From contig NZ_CP012099.1 of the NCBI RefSeq assembly GCF_001182785.1, forward strand, positions 990,501-1,054,500: a stretch of DNA of 64,000 nucleotides. Direction: 5' to 3'. A model generated the notes under the pieces. That model saw nothing but the letters and a program-made list of their open reading frames with translations. It was not told the DNA's origin and did not search any database. The DNA is from Bacillus thuringiensis. Lineage in GTDB: Bacteria > Bacillota > Bacilli > Bacillales > Bacillaceae_G. Shown here in pieces: positions 7,620 to 17,342 of this stretch (position 1 is the first letter of the stretch; every line of letters begins with the position of its first letter). The position numbers were made by a program, and so were the translations under genes.

Positions 7620-10540
7620 GAATTGAAAAACTCCATATTTATGGGTACGGAAAATTAGAAAATGTGGAAATGGATCTTTCATTGCTGACGGTACTATACG
7701 GTGAAAACGAAGCGGGGAAATCGACAATTCGCTCGTTTATGAAAAGCATTCTGTTCGGTTTTCCGACGAGAGGACAGCGCCGTTATGAGCCGAAAGAAGG
7801 CGGGAAGTATGGCGGTGCGCTGACTGTGCAAACAGAGCAGTACGGCCGTTTGAAAATTGAACGATTGCCAAAGACGGCAGCTGGCGAGGTGACCGTTTAT
7901 TTTGAAGACGGGAAAACGGGCGGCGAGGAGATTTTAAACGATATATTAAGTGGGGTGAATGAAAGTTTATTTGAATCGGTCTTTTCATTTGATATGCATG
8001 GTCTTCAAAATATTCATCAGCTCGGCGAAGCGGATATTGGCAATTATTTATTTTCAGCAAGTGCAGTCGGAAGCGATGCGCTATTACAGTTAGATAAAAA
8101 GCTAGAAAAAGAAATGGATCAACGCTTTAAACCGAGTGGGCGTAAACCGGAAATTAACGTGTCACTGCAAGAGATGAAGAAACTTGAAGAGAAGATGAAA
8201 GAGTGGCAAGGGAAAATCGGAACGTATGAAAAACAGGTGCAGCAGTTAAAAGAATGCGAAGAGAAGCTCGCTTCTGTTCGCGGGGAGAAAGAGAGTGCGG
8301 AAAAACGAAAGCAAGATTATGAAATATTAGCAGCGCTTGAGCCACTCGTTATTGAAAAGCGTGCGCATGAGAAAGTGTTAGAAAATGAAAAAGGGCAGTT
8401 TCCTGTAAACGGAACGGCGCGCTATGAAGCAATTAAGGCGAAGATGGAGCCGCTTAGGTTACAAGTTGATTCGCTCCACAAAAAAATAGAGACGGTGCAA
8501 TCGGAAATTGACTCGATTCAAATAGATGAAGAGTTTTTACAAAAAGAAAGTTATGTAGAAGAACTTCGTATGCAGCATTTGTCGTATGAAAATGCACGCC
8601 AAGAAATGCGTGATATGAGCGGGAATGTTGCGAATATAAAAGAAGAAATCGCAGAGCTAGAGCAACAAATCGGTGCTACTTTTGAAAAAGAAACAGTCCT
8701 TTCGTTTGATATGAGTTTGGCAACGAAAGAATTAATTACGCAAACCGTACAAAAAGCGCGTGAATTAGAAACGAAAAAAGCACAGCTTGATGATCGTTTT
8801 AAAGTAGCGCAAGAGCAATTAGAAGAACAAGAAGAAAATATAAGACAGATTCAGAAACAAATGTTAGTGGATGAAGAGCGAAATACGTTAGTTGAGAAAG
8901 AGAAATCGTTCCAAGATGCGGCGTTTATCGGTATGGGCGCAGAGAGAATGAAGCGCAAGTATGAGGAAAAAGCAGGAGCAGCTATGCAAAAGAAAAAGCA
9001 GTGGCAAAGAGTTTGTCTTCTGTTACTTCTTATTAACACGCTTGTTTTATTCACGAGTTTATTTATTGATAACCGCCCGCTCTTATTTATTAGTGTTATT
9101 GTTTTTGTAGGGATTGTTCTTGCCCTTGTTTTATATAAAGATCCGTCAAGTGGATTACAAGAAGAGCTTCTTACTCTTCAGCAAAGTGCTGGCGGAAGAC
9201 AAAGTGAAGAAGCGCTGTCTGTGCGCTATCAGTTAGAAAAAGATGAAGAGATTCGGAAGCTATTTGAGCGTGAGTCTTATAAATTGCAGCAAATGGAGGG
9301 AGCTTATGATAAAGTCGTTTCATCGTATGAGGAATGGGAGAGAGAAACGTTCCAGGCGGGAGAACAAGTAGATGCATATAAAACGCGCTATATGTTTCCT
9401 GAATTTTATACGTATACACACATATTGCCAGCGTTTGAGCGTATTGAAAAAATGCAGCAATTATATCGTGAATTAGATAAGCAAGGTACGCGAAAATCTT
9501 CATTATATGAAATGATTTCGCATTTTGAACAGAAACTAGAAGCTGTTATCGGTAGTGCGGAGTATAGTAAGCTACACGGGGCACAAAGTCGTATGCAAAA
9601 TGAGAAAGAGAAGCGCCAAACTTGTAAGCAGTTAAAAGAAAAACTGGCGGAATGGCAAGAAGAATATGGGTTTATGCAAGAACAATTAAAGCAATTGCTA
9701 GTAGAACGAGACAGTTTATGGCATATTGCAGAGGCTACAGATGAAGAGATGTTTTTAGAAGAAGGTAAACTGGCTGAAAAACGTGAAGATGCTGAGAAAC
9801 AAGTAGTGCGTTTATTACCGCAAATTGATCTGTTGGAACAGCGTTTAACGAGCTTGTCACTAGCTGAACATTATGAAGCTGACGGTTATGAAGAGAAATT
9901 AAAGAGAGAAATGACAGTCGTGCAAAACTGCCTGGCGCAAGAGAAAGAACTGACAGAGCGTATTGCGAAACATCGTATGGAAATTGCGAATTTAGAAGAA
10001 GGTAGTACGTATGGCGATTTAATGCATGAATGGGAAATGAAAAAAGCGCAAGTGCGTGAACAAGTGAAGAAGTGGGCTGCTTATGCGGCCGCAAAAACGG
10101 TGTTAACGAAAACGAAGCAATATTATCATGAAGTGCATCTGCCACGTATTTTACAAAAATCAGAAGAGTACTTTGTGTATTTAACGGGCGGACGCTATAG
10201 TAAAATCTTTTCACCGTCAGAGTCAGAGCCGTTCATAGTTGAGCGTAACGACGGTATGCGTTTTTACAGTCATGAACTAAGCCAAGCGACAGCGGAGCAG
10301 TTATATTTATCGTTGAGATTTGCACTTGCGAAAACATTTGAACACGATTATCCATTTATTATTGATGATAGTTTCGTGCACTTTGATGCGGTAAGGACGA
10401 ATCGAACGATTGAACTAATAAAGGAAATTGCAAAGGATAGACAAGTCATATTCTTTACATGTCATACGCATTTACTTGCGTATTTTACAGAAAAACAGAT
10501 TATAAAATTAACACATATGCGTAAAGAAAATGAGTTGTAG
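7616..10540 (+). CDS. yhaN: SbcC/Rad50-like ATPase YhaN with central membrane hairpin
   Basis: This 974-residue protein has Walker A (GENEAGKST) near residue 30 and a C-terminal half-site with LSQATAEQLYLSLRFA and a Walker B IIDDSFVHFD. Long coiled-coil arms lie between them, as in Rad50/SbcC. The arms are interrupted at about residues 463-505 by two strongly hydrophobic segments around the loop FIDNRP, so the tip of the coiled coil is likely membrane-embedded. A zinc-hook CxxC is absent. It overlaps yhaO by four bases and is followed by yhaM after 41 bases. It probably acts with YhaO in DNA repair near the membrane. Confidence 0.9.
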   Translation: MRIEKLHIYGYGKLENVEMDLSLLTVLYGENEAGKSTIRSFMKSILFGFPTRGQRRYEPKEGGKYGGALTVQTEQYGRLKIERLPKTAAGEVTVYFEDGKTGGEEILNDILSGVNESLFESVFSFDMHGLQNIHQLGEADIGNYLFSASAVGSDALLQLDKKLEKEMDQRFKPSGRKPEINVSLQEMKKLEEKMKEWQGKIGTYEKQVQQLKECEEKLASVRGEKESAEKRKQDYEILAALEPLVIEKRAHEKVLENEKGQFPVNGTARYEAIKAKMEPLRLQVDSLHKKIETVQSEIDSIQIDEEFLQKESYVEELRMQHLSYENARQEMRDMSGNVANIKEEIAELEQQIGATFEKETVLSFDMSLATKELITQTVQKARELETKKAQLDDRFKVAQEQLEEQEENIRQIQKQMLVDEERNTLVEKEKSFQDAAFIGMGAERMKRKYEEKAGAAMQKKKQWQRVCLLLLLINTLVLFTSLFIDNRPLLFISVIVFVGIVLALVLYKDPSSGLQEELLTLQQSAGGRQSEEALSVRYQLEKDEEIRKLFERESYKLQQMEGAYDKVVSSYEEWERETFQAGEQVDAYKTRYMFPEFYTYTHILPAFERIEKMQQLYRELDKQGTRKSSLYEMISHFEQKLEAVIGSAEYSKLHGAQSRMQNEKEKRQTCKQLKEKLAEWQEEYGFMQEQLKQLLVERDSLWHIAEATDEEMFLEEGKLAEKREDAEKQVVRLLPQIDLLEQRLTSLSLAEHYEADGYEEKLKREMTVVQNCLAQEKELTERIAKHRMEIANLEEGSTYGDLMHEWEMKKAQVREQVKKWAAYAAAKTVLTKTKQYYHEVHLPRILQKSEEYFVYLTGGRYSKIFSPSESEPFIVERNDGMRFYSHELSQATAEQLYLSLRFALAKTFEHDYPFIIDDSFVHFDAVRTNRTIELIKEIAKDRQVIFFTCHTHLLAYFTEKQIIKLTHMRKENEL

Positions 10541-10563
10541 TGTGCTATACTAAAAGTAACTGA

Positions 10564-11526
<963 letters not shown>

Positions 11527-11542
11527 AAGTGTGAATAAAGTG

Positions 11543-11585
11543 GCCTCATTAAGTTTTAAAAGCTTAGTGAGGCTGTTTTCTTTAT
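11543..11585 (+). terminator. Terminator of the yhaO-yhaN-yhaM unit
   Basis: GCCTCATTAAG and CTTAGTGAGGC pair around TTTTAAAAG, followed by TGTTTTCTTT. Confidence 0.75.
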
Positions 11586-11604
11586 TAAAAATTAAATGAA
11601 ATAG

Positions 11605-11697
11605 TTAAGAAGTACGCATGGGGTTAACGAAGAACGATTAAAACATATCTCACCACTAGAATGGGAGCATATCAACTTTAATATGGCAGATACTTAG
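11605..11697 (+). pseudogene. Tn3-family transposase C-terminal remnant
   Basis: The frame at 11617-11697 reads HGVNEERLKHISPLEWEHIN and ends at TAG. This matches the conserved C-terminus of Tn3-family transposases (LKHLSPLGWEHIN). An in-frame TAG at 11602 and the lack of any upstream homology show that only about 30 codons of the gene remain. It marks the former presence of a Tn3-type transposon just downstream of yhaM. Confidence 0.65.
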
Positions 11698-11827
11698 AAT
11701 CGCTTCAGCCTGTATAACAGGCCTAAAAATAAGAGTTGAAACTTGTTTAGCATCTATTTTTGTTAAAAGGTGGGAGAATTGTGCTATGATGTGGGCAAAT
11801 ATAAAACTATCTAAAGGAGGGATTTAC

Positions 11828-12160
11828 ATGCCGCATATTGTGTTTCGTGGAATTACTACTGAACAATTAAAACACATAAGCAAGCCATTAGTAGAAGAGC
11901 TCGCAGAGATTTGTGAGTGTGGTACGGATAATTTTACGTTGGAACTACCAAGTTCTACGTTTGTATTCAATGGAGAAGAAATAGAAGCGTTTCCTCTTAT
12001 TGAAGTGAAATGGTTCGAGCGTGGACAGGAAATTCGTGATCGATTTGCCAAGGCCATTACTACATATGTAATGGATTTTGGACTTCCAGAAGTAGAGGTC
12101 GTATTTACGGTTTTCACAGAATCAGCGTATTATATTAACGGGAAGCATTGTGCAAGTTAG
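11828..12160 (+). CDS. DUF1904 family protein
   Basis: The start at 11828 (MPHIVFRGITTEQL) is preceded by AAAGGAGGG and gives 110 residues. The fold appears to resemble the tautomerase / 5-carboxymethyl-2-hydroxymuconate isomerase group: a short beta-alpha-beta unit opening MPHIVFRG and a later segment EVEVVFTVFTESAYYINGK. This matches DUF1904. Pro follows the initiator Met, as in tautomerases whose Pro1 is catalytic, but activity has not been shown for the family as far as I know. It appears to be transcribed alone. Confidence 0.75.
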   Translation: MPHIVFRGITTEQLKHISKPLVEELAEICECGTDNFTLELPSSTFVFNGEEIEAFPLIEVKWFERGQEIRDRFAKAITTYVMDFGLPEVEVVFTVFTESAYYINGKHCAS

Positions 12161-12185
12161 AGCTATTATAAATGTTTTTGTAACA

Positions 12186-12342
12186 TTTATCCCGCATTAA
12201 CGGGCAGTAAGACCCCGACCTCAAAATTCAGCGGAAGCAAAGAAGTTAGGTGGGGGATCAACTGTCCGTAAAAGCCCGATTGGTTCAACTAATAATCAGT
12301 GGGGGATGAACAAAAACCCCACTGATTAAAGTTTCACTTTAT
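12186..12342 (+). repeat. bcr1 repeat, copy 1 (full length)
   Basis: A 147-bp element begins CCCGC and ends GTTTCAC, flanked on both sides by TTTAT as a 5-bp target duplication. It has internal paired segments (ACCTC..GAGGT type, and CAGTGGGG / CCCCACTG). These are the marks of bcr1, the MITE-like repeat of the B. cereus group. The rest of the gap to 12565 holds nothing recognisable. Confidence 0.85.
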
Positions 12343-12565
12343 AAGGGATAGAACCACATCGCTATCAAGCTAACTAGACAAAATACCCTTTATATCAATT
12401 TTAATATAATCGATTCACTTCTTTATAAAAAGTTTGGTTATTTTATTGAAGCTTATTCCACAAACACACCCGTTTGTTCACTTTTTTACTGTTTGAAAGC
12501 CATACTTTTTATATTGATTCATTTATTGGAAAAACCGAAAGTTTTAAACTCTCTCTATTACATAT

Positions 12566-13192
12566 TTATTTTTGGAAAAATAGCCTAACTCCAAATACTA
12601 ATAATACTGTGCCAGTAATACCCTCTATTGTACGGTTCACCTTTTCTTTTCTTAAAAAAGTTCTTAATTGACGTATTAGAGAGATATAAAGTAAATACCA
12701 TATTGCTGTCAAAGTCGTAAATGTGAATCCCAACAAAAGAAATTGGAAGAAATGACTTTGATTACTCACAATAAATTGGGGTAGAAAACTAAGGAAAAAT
12801 ACAGCCGTTTTTGGGTTTAAGATTGCCGTGGTAAATCCTTGTCTAAAACTTTTAACCGTTCTAATATCCTTAGAGTTTATTTCCACTGAACCTGACATAT
12901 CTTCTTTTTTAGAAAAGGCACTTTTAATTGACTTTACAGCTAAATAAATTAAATAAAATGCCCCAGCATATTTTATTAATGTAAATAGCATAGCAAATTT
13001 CATTAAGATAGCAGAGAGTCCTAGTGTAGCCATTATTGTATGAATCATCATTCCAGATACCGTTCCTAAGACGGTCTTTATACCACCATTTCTACCATGA
13101 GAGATAGTGTTTTTTGTAACTAAAGCAAAACCGGGACCAGGCATCATTATAATAAGGAGTGCTGTAAGGATAAATAGCATATAATTTTCCAT
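12566..13192 (-). CDS. LysE/RhtB family amino acid exporter
   Basis: This 208-residue membrane protein has six hydrophobic segments. The N-terminal signature (IIMMPGPGFALVTKN) is the conserved PGP motif of the LysE family. A glycine-rich helix follows (GGIKTVLGTVSGMMIHT), and LNPKTAVFFLSFLPQF is the second conserved block. Members export amino acids and related compounds by proton exchange. GAAAGGAAAT precedes the ATG at 13192. It is a single gene; the substrate is unknown. Confidence 0.88.
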   Translation of the reverse strand: MENYMLFILTALLIIMMPGPGFALVTKNTISHGRNGGIKTVLGTVSGMMIHTIMATLGLSAILMKFAMLFTLIKYAGAFYLIYLAVKSIKSAFSKKEDMSGSVEINSKDIRTVKSFRQGFTTAILNPKTAVFFLSFLPQFIVSNQSHFFQFLLLGFTFTTLTAIWYLLYISLIRQLRTFLRKEKVNRTIEGITGTVLLVFGVRLFFQK

Positions 13193-13419
13193 GTTATGGT
13201 ATTTCCTTTCTGATTTTTAGTTTCGCTTATAGTATAGCTTTTTTCCTTAAAACATTAAATATAAAAAGTGTGATCAGGATAGTATCATAAACTTTCAAGG
13301 AGTTGTAATTGAATTATAGAGGGCTTCACTTGAATAATGTTCTTCTGTAAATGAGCGTTTTAATAGAATGTCAATTACGTAAATAATCAGATTTTACACC
13401 CTAAATGTTATTTAACAAA

Positions 13420-13439
13420 AAATCTTGAATTCGAGATTT
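13420..13439. promoter_or_regulatory. MhqR-like operator box
   Basis: AATCTTGAATTCGAGATT is a near-perfect palindrome close to the B. subtilis MhqR box (ATCTCGAATTCGAGAT). It lies 244 bases upstream of a ring-cleaving dioxygenase gene of the kind MhqR represses. Otherwise 13193-13682 is AT-rich and shows no gene. A shorter inverted repeat, TCACTT / AAGTGA, lies at about 13457-13476. Confidence 0.6.
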
Positions 13440-13682
13440 TTTACTTGCTTTTCAATCACTTGAGGTGTAAAGTGATAGTAACGAAAGCGATTGAGTCATA
13501 TGAAAAACATACACTCAGTTGTTTTCGATTAAAAAACAAAGTAACTTATACAGTAAAAACTAAGATGAATTTACAAAAACATAATTAAGAATAAATTGAA
13601 AAGCTAAAAACCATATTAGTTGTGGGAAATGTTATTTTTTTAGTTATCACTTGACTAGTAAAACGAAACGGAGGAATAACCA

Positions 13683-14627
13683 ATGTATAAAATTAAAGGG
13701 CATCATCACATTTCAATGGTTACGAAAAATGCAAATGAAAATAATCACTTTTATAAAAACGTGCTTGGCTTACGTCGTGTGAAAATGACAGTAAACCAAG
13801 ATGATCCGTCAATGTACCACTTATTTTATGGAGATAAAACAGGAAGTCCAGGTACGGAATTATCATTTTTTGAAATTCCATTAGTAGGAAGAACATATCG
13901 CGGTACGAATGCGATTACTCGAATTGGATTACTTGTTCCTTCAGAGGAAAGTTTGCATTACTGGAAAGCGCGATTTGAGAAATTTGATGTGAAACATAGT
14001 GAAATAACAACATATGCAAATCGTCCTGCTTTGCAATTTGAGGATACTGAAGGTCTTCGCTTAGTACTACTCGTTTCAAACGGAGAAAAAGTGGAGCACT
14101 GGGAAACTTGGGAGAAATCAGAAGTTCCTGCAGAGCATCAAATTCAAGGAATGGGTTCTGTGGAAATGACAGTTCGTAGACTTGATAAAATGTCGAGTAC
14201 ACTTACAGAGATGTTTGGTTATACAGAGGTTAGCCGCAGCGAAGAGGAAGCAATTTTCCAGTCCATTAAAGGAGAGGCTTTTGGAGAAATCGTTGTGAAA
14301 TATTTAGATGGTCCTTCTGAAAAGCCGGGCCGAGGTAGCATTCACCATTTAGCAATTCGCGTGAAAAATGATGCAGAGCTTGCCTATTGGGAAGAACAGG
14401 TGAAACAAAGAGGCTTCCAGTCTTCAGGAATCATCGACCGTTTCTACTTTAAAAGCTTATATTTCCGTGAATCAAACGGAATCCTTTTTGAAATTGCGAC
14501 AGATGGACCAGGATTTACAGTTGATGGAGATGTGGAACATTTAGGAGAAAAACTTGATTTACCACCGTTCTTAGAAGATCAGCGTGCAGAGATTGAAGCG
14601 AATTTAGCACCTATTGAAGAGAAGTAA
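13683..14627 (+). CDS. Ring-cleaving dioxygenase, MhqO/MhqA type (VOC family)
   Basis: This 314-residue protein has two vicinal-oxygen-chelate halves. The first starts KGHHHISMVTKN; the second starts GSIHHLAIRVKN and ends FESNGILFEIATDGPGF-like. The His, His and Glu of the metal site are visible (HHHIS, SIHHLA, LFEIATD). These are Fe(II) extradiol-type enzymes, induced by quinones and catechols in bacilli, that open hydroquinone rings. The start has GGAGGAAT eight bases upstream. It is followed by a paralogue 43 bases later, probably in one operon under the MhqR-like box. Confidence 0.85.
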   Translation: MYKIKGHHHISMVTKNANENNHFYKNVLGLRRVKMTVNQDDPSMYHLFYGDKTGSPGTELSFFEIPLVGRTYRGTNAITRIGLLVPSEESLHYWKARFEKFDVKHSEITTYANRPALQFEDTEGLRLVLLVSNGEKVEHWETWEKSEVPAEHQIQGMGSVEMTVRRLDKMSSTLTEMFGYTEVSRSEEEAIFQSIKGEAFGEIVVKYLDGPSEKPGRGSIHHLAIRVKNDAELAYWEEQVKQRGFQSSGIIDRFYFKSLYFRESNGILFEIATDGPGFTVDGDVEHLGEKLDLPPFLEDQRAEIEANLAPIEEK

Positions 14628-14670
14628 TAGGAGAGAAAATATAAATTAAAAACTATCGGAGGAATATAAA

Positions 14671-15648
14671 ATGAACCAATTAAAAGGAATTCACCACGTT
14701 ACAGCGATTACAAGTAGTGCAGAAAAGAACTATGAGTTTTTCACTCACGTTTTAGGAATGCGTTTAGTTAAGAAAACAGTAAACCAAGATGACATTCAAA
14801 CGTATCATTTATTCTTTGCAGATGATAAAGGTAGTGCAGGAACAGATATGACATTCTTTGATTTCCCAGGTGTTCCGAAAGGAGTACACGGTACAAATGA
14901 AATTTCAAAAACTTCATTCCGTGTTCCGACTGATGCAGCATTAGAGTATTGGGTGAAACGCTTTGACCGTCTTGAAGTAGAACATACAGGAATTAAAGAG
15001 CAATTTGGTAAGAAAACTCTTTCTTTCGTTGACTTTGATGACCAACAATATCAATTAATCTCAGATGAACTTGATAAAGGAATCGAATCAGGTACACCGT
15101 GGCAAAACGGGCCAGTACCATTAGAATATGCAATCACTGGTTTAGGACCTGTATTTATCCGTATTGCAAACTTTAGCTTCTTCAAAGAAGTGTTAGAAAA
15201 AGTTCTATTATTTAAAGAGGTTGCGCAAGAAGGGGAATTCTATTTATTTGAAGTGAACGAAGGTGGAAACGGTGCCTCTGTCATCGTAGAACATAATACA
15301 GTTCTTCCTGAAGCACAACAAGGTTTTGGTACAGTGCACCATGCGGCATTCCGCGTAGAAGATCGCGCTGTATTAGAAGAATGGATTGAGAGAATCAGTA
15401 GCGTAGGACTTCCTTCATCTGGATATGTAAACCGTCACTTCTTCGAATCATTATATGCAAGAGTTGCACCACAAATTTTATTTGAATTCGCAACAGATGG
15501 CCCAGGATTTATGGGAGATGAGCCATACGAAACGCTTGGCGAAAAATTATCTTTACCTCCATTCCTAGAGCCAAAACGTGAAGAAATTGAAAAATTAGTT
15601 CGTCCAATTGATACAGTGAGAAGTACGAAGGAATTTATTAAAGAGTAA
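14671..15648 (+). CDS. Ring-cleaving dioxygenase, MhqO/MhqA type, second copy
   Basis: This 325-residue paralogue of the preceding gene has the same two VOC halves: KGIHHVTAITSS and LVKKTVNQDD in the first, TVHHAAFRVED and ILFEFATDGPGF in the second. It retains the His/His/Glu ligands. A strong site, CGGAGGAAT, precedes the ATG. The tandem arrangement suggests duplication followed by specialisation for different quinone or catechol substrates. A terminator follows directly. Confidence 0.85.
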   Translation: MNQLKGIHHVTAITSSAEKNYEFFTHVLGMRLVKKTVNQDDIQTYHLFFADDKGSAGTDMTFFDFPGVPKGVHGTNEISKTSFRVPTDAALEYWVKRFDRLEVEHTGIKEQFGKKTLSFVDFDDQQYQLISDELDKGIESGTPWQNGPVPLEYAITGLGPVFIRIANFSFFKEVLEKVLLFKEVAQEGEFYLFEVNEGGNGASVIVEHNTVLPEAQQGFGTVHHAAFRVEDRAVLEEWIERISSVGLPSSGYVNRHFFESLYARVAPQILFEFATDGPGFMGDEPYETLGEKLSLPPFLEPKREEIEKLVRPIDTVRSTKEFIKE

Positions 15649-15670
15649 AATAGAGATAGTAAGTAGGAGA

Positions 15671-15711
15671 GCAAGTAGTTTTAGCGAAGTGCTGGAACTG
15701 CTTGCTTTTTT
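15671..15711 (+). terminator. Terminator of the dioxygenase operon
   Basis: GCAAGTAGTT and AACTGCTTGC form a 10-bp stem (one G-U pair) followed by T6. Confidence 0.8.
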
Positions 15712-15870
15712 ATGTGGATAATCATTAAAATGTTTAATCTTTATGAATTAATAAAAGAATTGTCAGTCAATTGTGGAGGAATATTTATTTTTAGGATGAT
15801 TGGAATTAGTATTTGAATTTTCTGTTATTATTTATGGAAGAGTACATAACAGATGATTAGGAGGGGTTTC

Positions 15871-16983
15871 ATGATTACATCTACTACAAACGAAAAATTG
15901 ACGCAGCTATTGAATGAATGGTATCTAGAAATTAGATCAAGACGTATAAGTAATGCAGAACGTCTAAAACAAGAAATTGATTTTAAACTTACTAAACTAA
16001 AAAAAGAGACTGAAGAAGGTTTGCAGGACCAAAATCTATTACTTTATTATTATTTGCTAGAATTTCGATATAACTATTTAATAGATAATCTAGGCTTATC
16101 TCAAGAGAGTTTTAACAAGATAGATTCTTTTAATCAACCAACAGATCATTTTTTAACTTATTATTATCACTTTTTTAAAGCAATACATTCTAGTGAGTTA
16201 GGAAATTTTCATCTCGCTAAGGAACATTACGAAAAAGCTGAAAGCTTTCTAAAGTATGTTCCTGATCAATTAGAAAAAGCTGAATTTTATTATAAGTTAG
16301 CTACATTTCATTATGATATACAACAAGCTTTGGTATCTATTAAACATGCAACGAAAGCAAAGGATATGTATTCAAATCATGATGGATATGAATTAAATGT
16401 AGCTTTTTGTGATAATGTTTTAGGCTTATCCTGTATGAACTTAAAGGAATGGGAATTAGCTGAAGAGCATTTCACAGCTGCTATGGATCAATTTCAAAAG
16501 ATTGGTGAAGAAAAATTTATTATTATGGTTCGTCATAATTTAGGATGGATGTATTCTACGCAAAATTTATCTGCATTGGCAATTCGTTATCTTACTGAAG
16601 TAGTAGAAAAATCTCCCCAACATTATAAATCTCTTTATGTAAAAGCAAAAGAGCATTACAAGTTAAAAGAGCATGAGATTGCAAATAAGCTTATAGAAAA
16701 AGGATTGAAGATCTGTAGAGATTCGAAAATTGAAGGATATCAACACCATTATGAAATTTTAAATGCATTAAATCAAGGTGTAAAAGCAGAAGAATTAGAA
16801 GTCATTATTCTTAGAGGAATTACGTATTTTGAAAGAGAAGAGTTATATGATTATACTCAGGAGTATAAGGAAAAATTAGCAATAAAATTTTATGAAGAAA
16901 ACCTTTGGGAAGAGGCAAGTAAGTATTTTTATCTTAGTAAAAAAGCAAGAGAAAAACTTTTTGATAAGGGGGCTTTAAAATGA
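15871..16983 (+). CDS. Rap-family response regulator phosphatase / RRNPP regulator
   Basis: The start at 15871 follows AGGAGGGG and gives 370 residues. An N-terminal helical bundle (ending about residue 90) precedes several tetratricopeptide repeats (for example HLAKEHYEKAESFL, ELAEEHFTAAMDQFQKIG, EEASKYFYLSKKAREKL), the Rap layout and length. Rap proteins remove phosphate from Spo0F or block response regulators and are inhibited by a re-imported Phr peptide. The stop overlaps the start of a phr gene, which confirms the assignment. The regulator it targets cannot be read from the sequence. Confidence 0.85.
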   Translation: MITSTTNEKLTQLLNEWYLEIRSRRISNAERLKQEIDFKLTKLKKETEEGLQDQNLLLYYYLLEFRYNYLIDNLGLSQESFNKIDSFNQPTDHFLTYYYHFFKAIHSSELGNFHLAKEHYEKAESFLKYVPDQLEKAEFYYKLATFHYDIQQALVSIKHATKAKDMYSNHDGYELNVAFCDNVLGLSCMNLKEWELAEEHFTAAMDQFQKIGEEKFIIMVRHNLGWMYSTQNLSALAIRYLTEVVEKSPQHYKSLYVKAKEHYKLKEHEIANKLIEKGLKICRDSKIEGYQHHYEILNALNQGVKAEELEVIILRGITYFEREELYDYTQEYKEKLAIKFYEENLWEEASKYFYLSKKAREKLFDKGALK

Positions 16984-17111
16984 AAAAAATGGTGATTAAA
17001 TTATTAGGGATTGTAACAGTATTTACACTAACTTTAGGAGTATATAGTTCAACAAATCATCAAGAAAGTCCAACAATAATGAAAGCTGAACATGGGGATT
17101 ATGGTGGCTAA
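16980..17111 (+). CDS. phr: Phr signalling peptide precursor
   Basis: This 43-residue ORF overlaps the rap stop codon (ATGA). It has a basic start (MKKMVIK), a hydrophobic export segment (LLGIVTVFTLTLGVYS) and a short polar tail ending MKAEHGDYGG. This is the layout of Phr pro-peptides, cut after secretion to a penta- to heptapeptide that enters through Opp and inhibits the paired Rap. The C-terminal GDYGG resembles the GHTGG pentapeptide of the pXO1 Rap-Phr pair, so it is the likely active part. This is inference. Confidence 0.8.
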   Translation: MKKMVIKLLGIVTVFTLTLGVYSSTNHQESPTIMKAEHGDYGG

Positions 17112-17120
17112 AATAGAAAA

Positions 17121-17155
17121 AGGGATCTCACAATGAGGTCTCTTTTTTCTTTTTA
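17121..17155 (+). terminator. Terminator of rap-phr
   Basis: AGGGATCTCA and TGAGGTCTCT pair across CAA, followed by T6CT5. Confidence 0.8.
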
Positions 17156-17167
17156 GTTGTAAAAGAA

Positions 17168-17203
17168 TTGACTTACTTTAAATATGTAACTATAATAGTT
17201 ACA
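17168..17203 (+). promoter_or_regulatory. Sigma-A promoter with overlapping dyad
   Basis: TTGACT (17168-17173), 17 bp, then TATAAT (17191-17196). The perfect dyad TGTAAC-N7-GTTACA (17185-17203) covers the -10 box, a typical repressor position. Confidence 0.7.
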
Positions 17204-17246
17204 GAATAACCATTAGTAATAGAAATGAGTTATATTTTTTTAGTAT

Positions 17247-17271
17247 AATTGTAACTGTTCCAGTTACAATT
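17247..17271. promoter_or_regulatory. Second GTAAC dyad
   Basis: AATTGTAACTG and CAGTTACAATT are perfect 11-bp inverted copies across TTC. They share the GTAAC/GTTAC half-sites of the dyad at 17185 and lie 72 bases before the hydrolase start. Confidence 0.65.
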
Positions 17272-17342
17272 AAAAAGAGAACATAAAATAACCAAAAAAT
17301 GTAAAAACTTTAAATAGCAACAAGAGAAAGGAGACGGGAACT

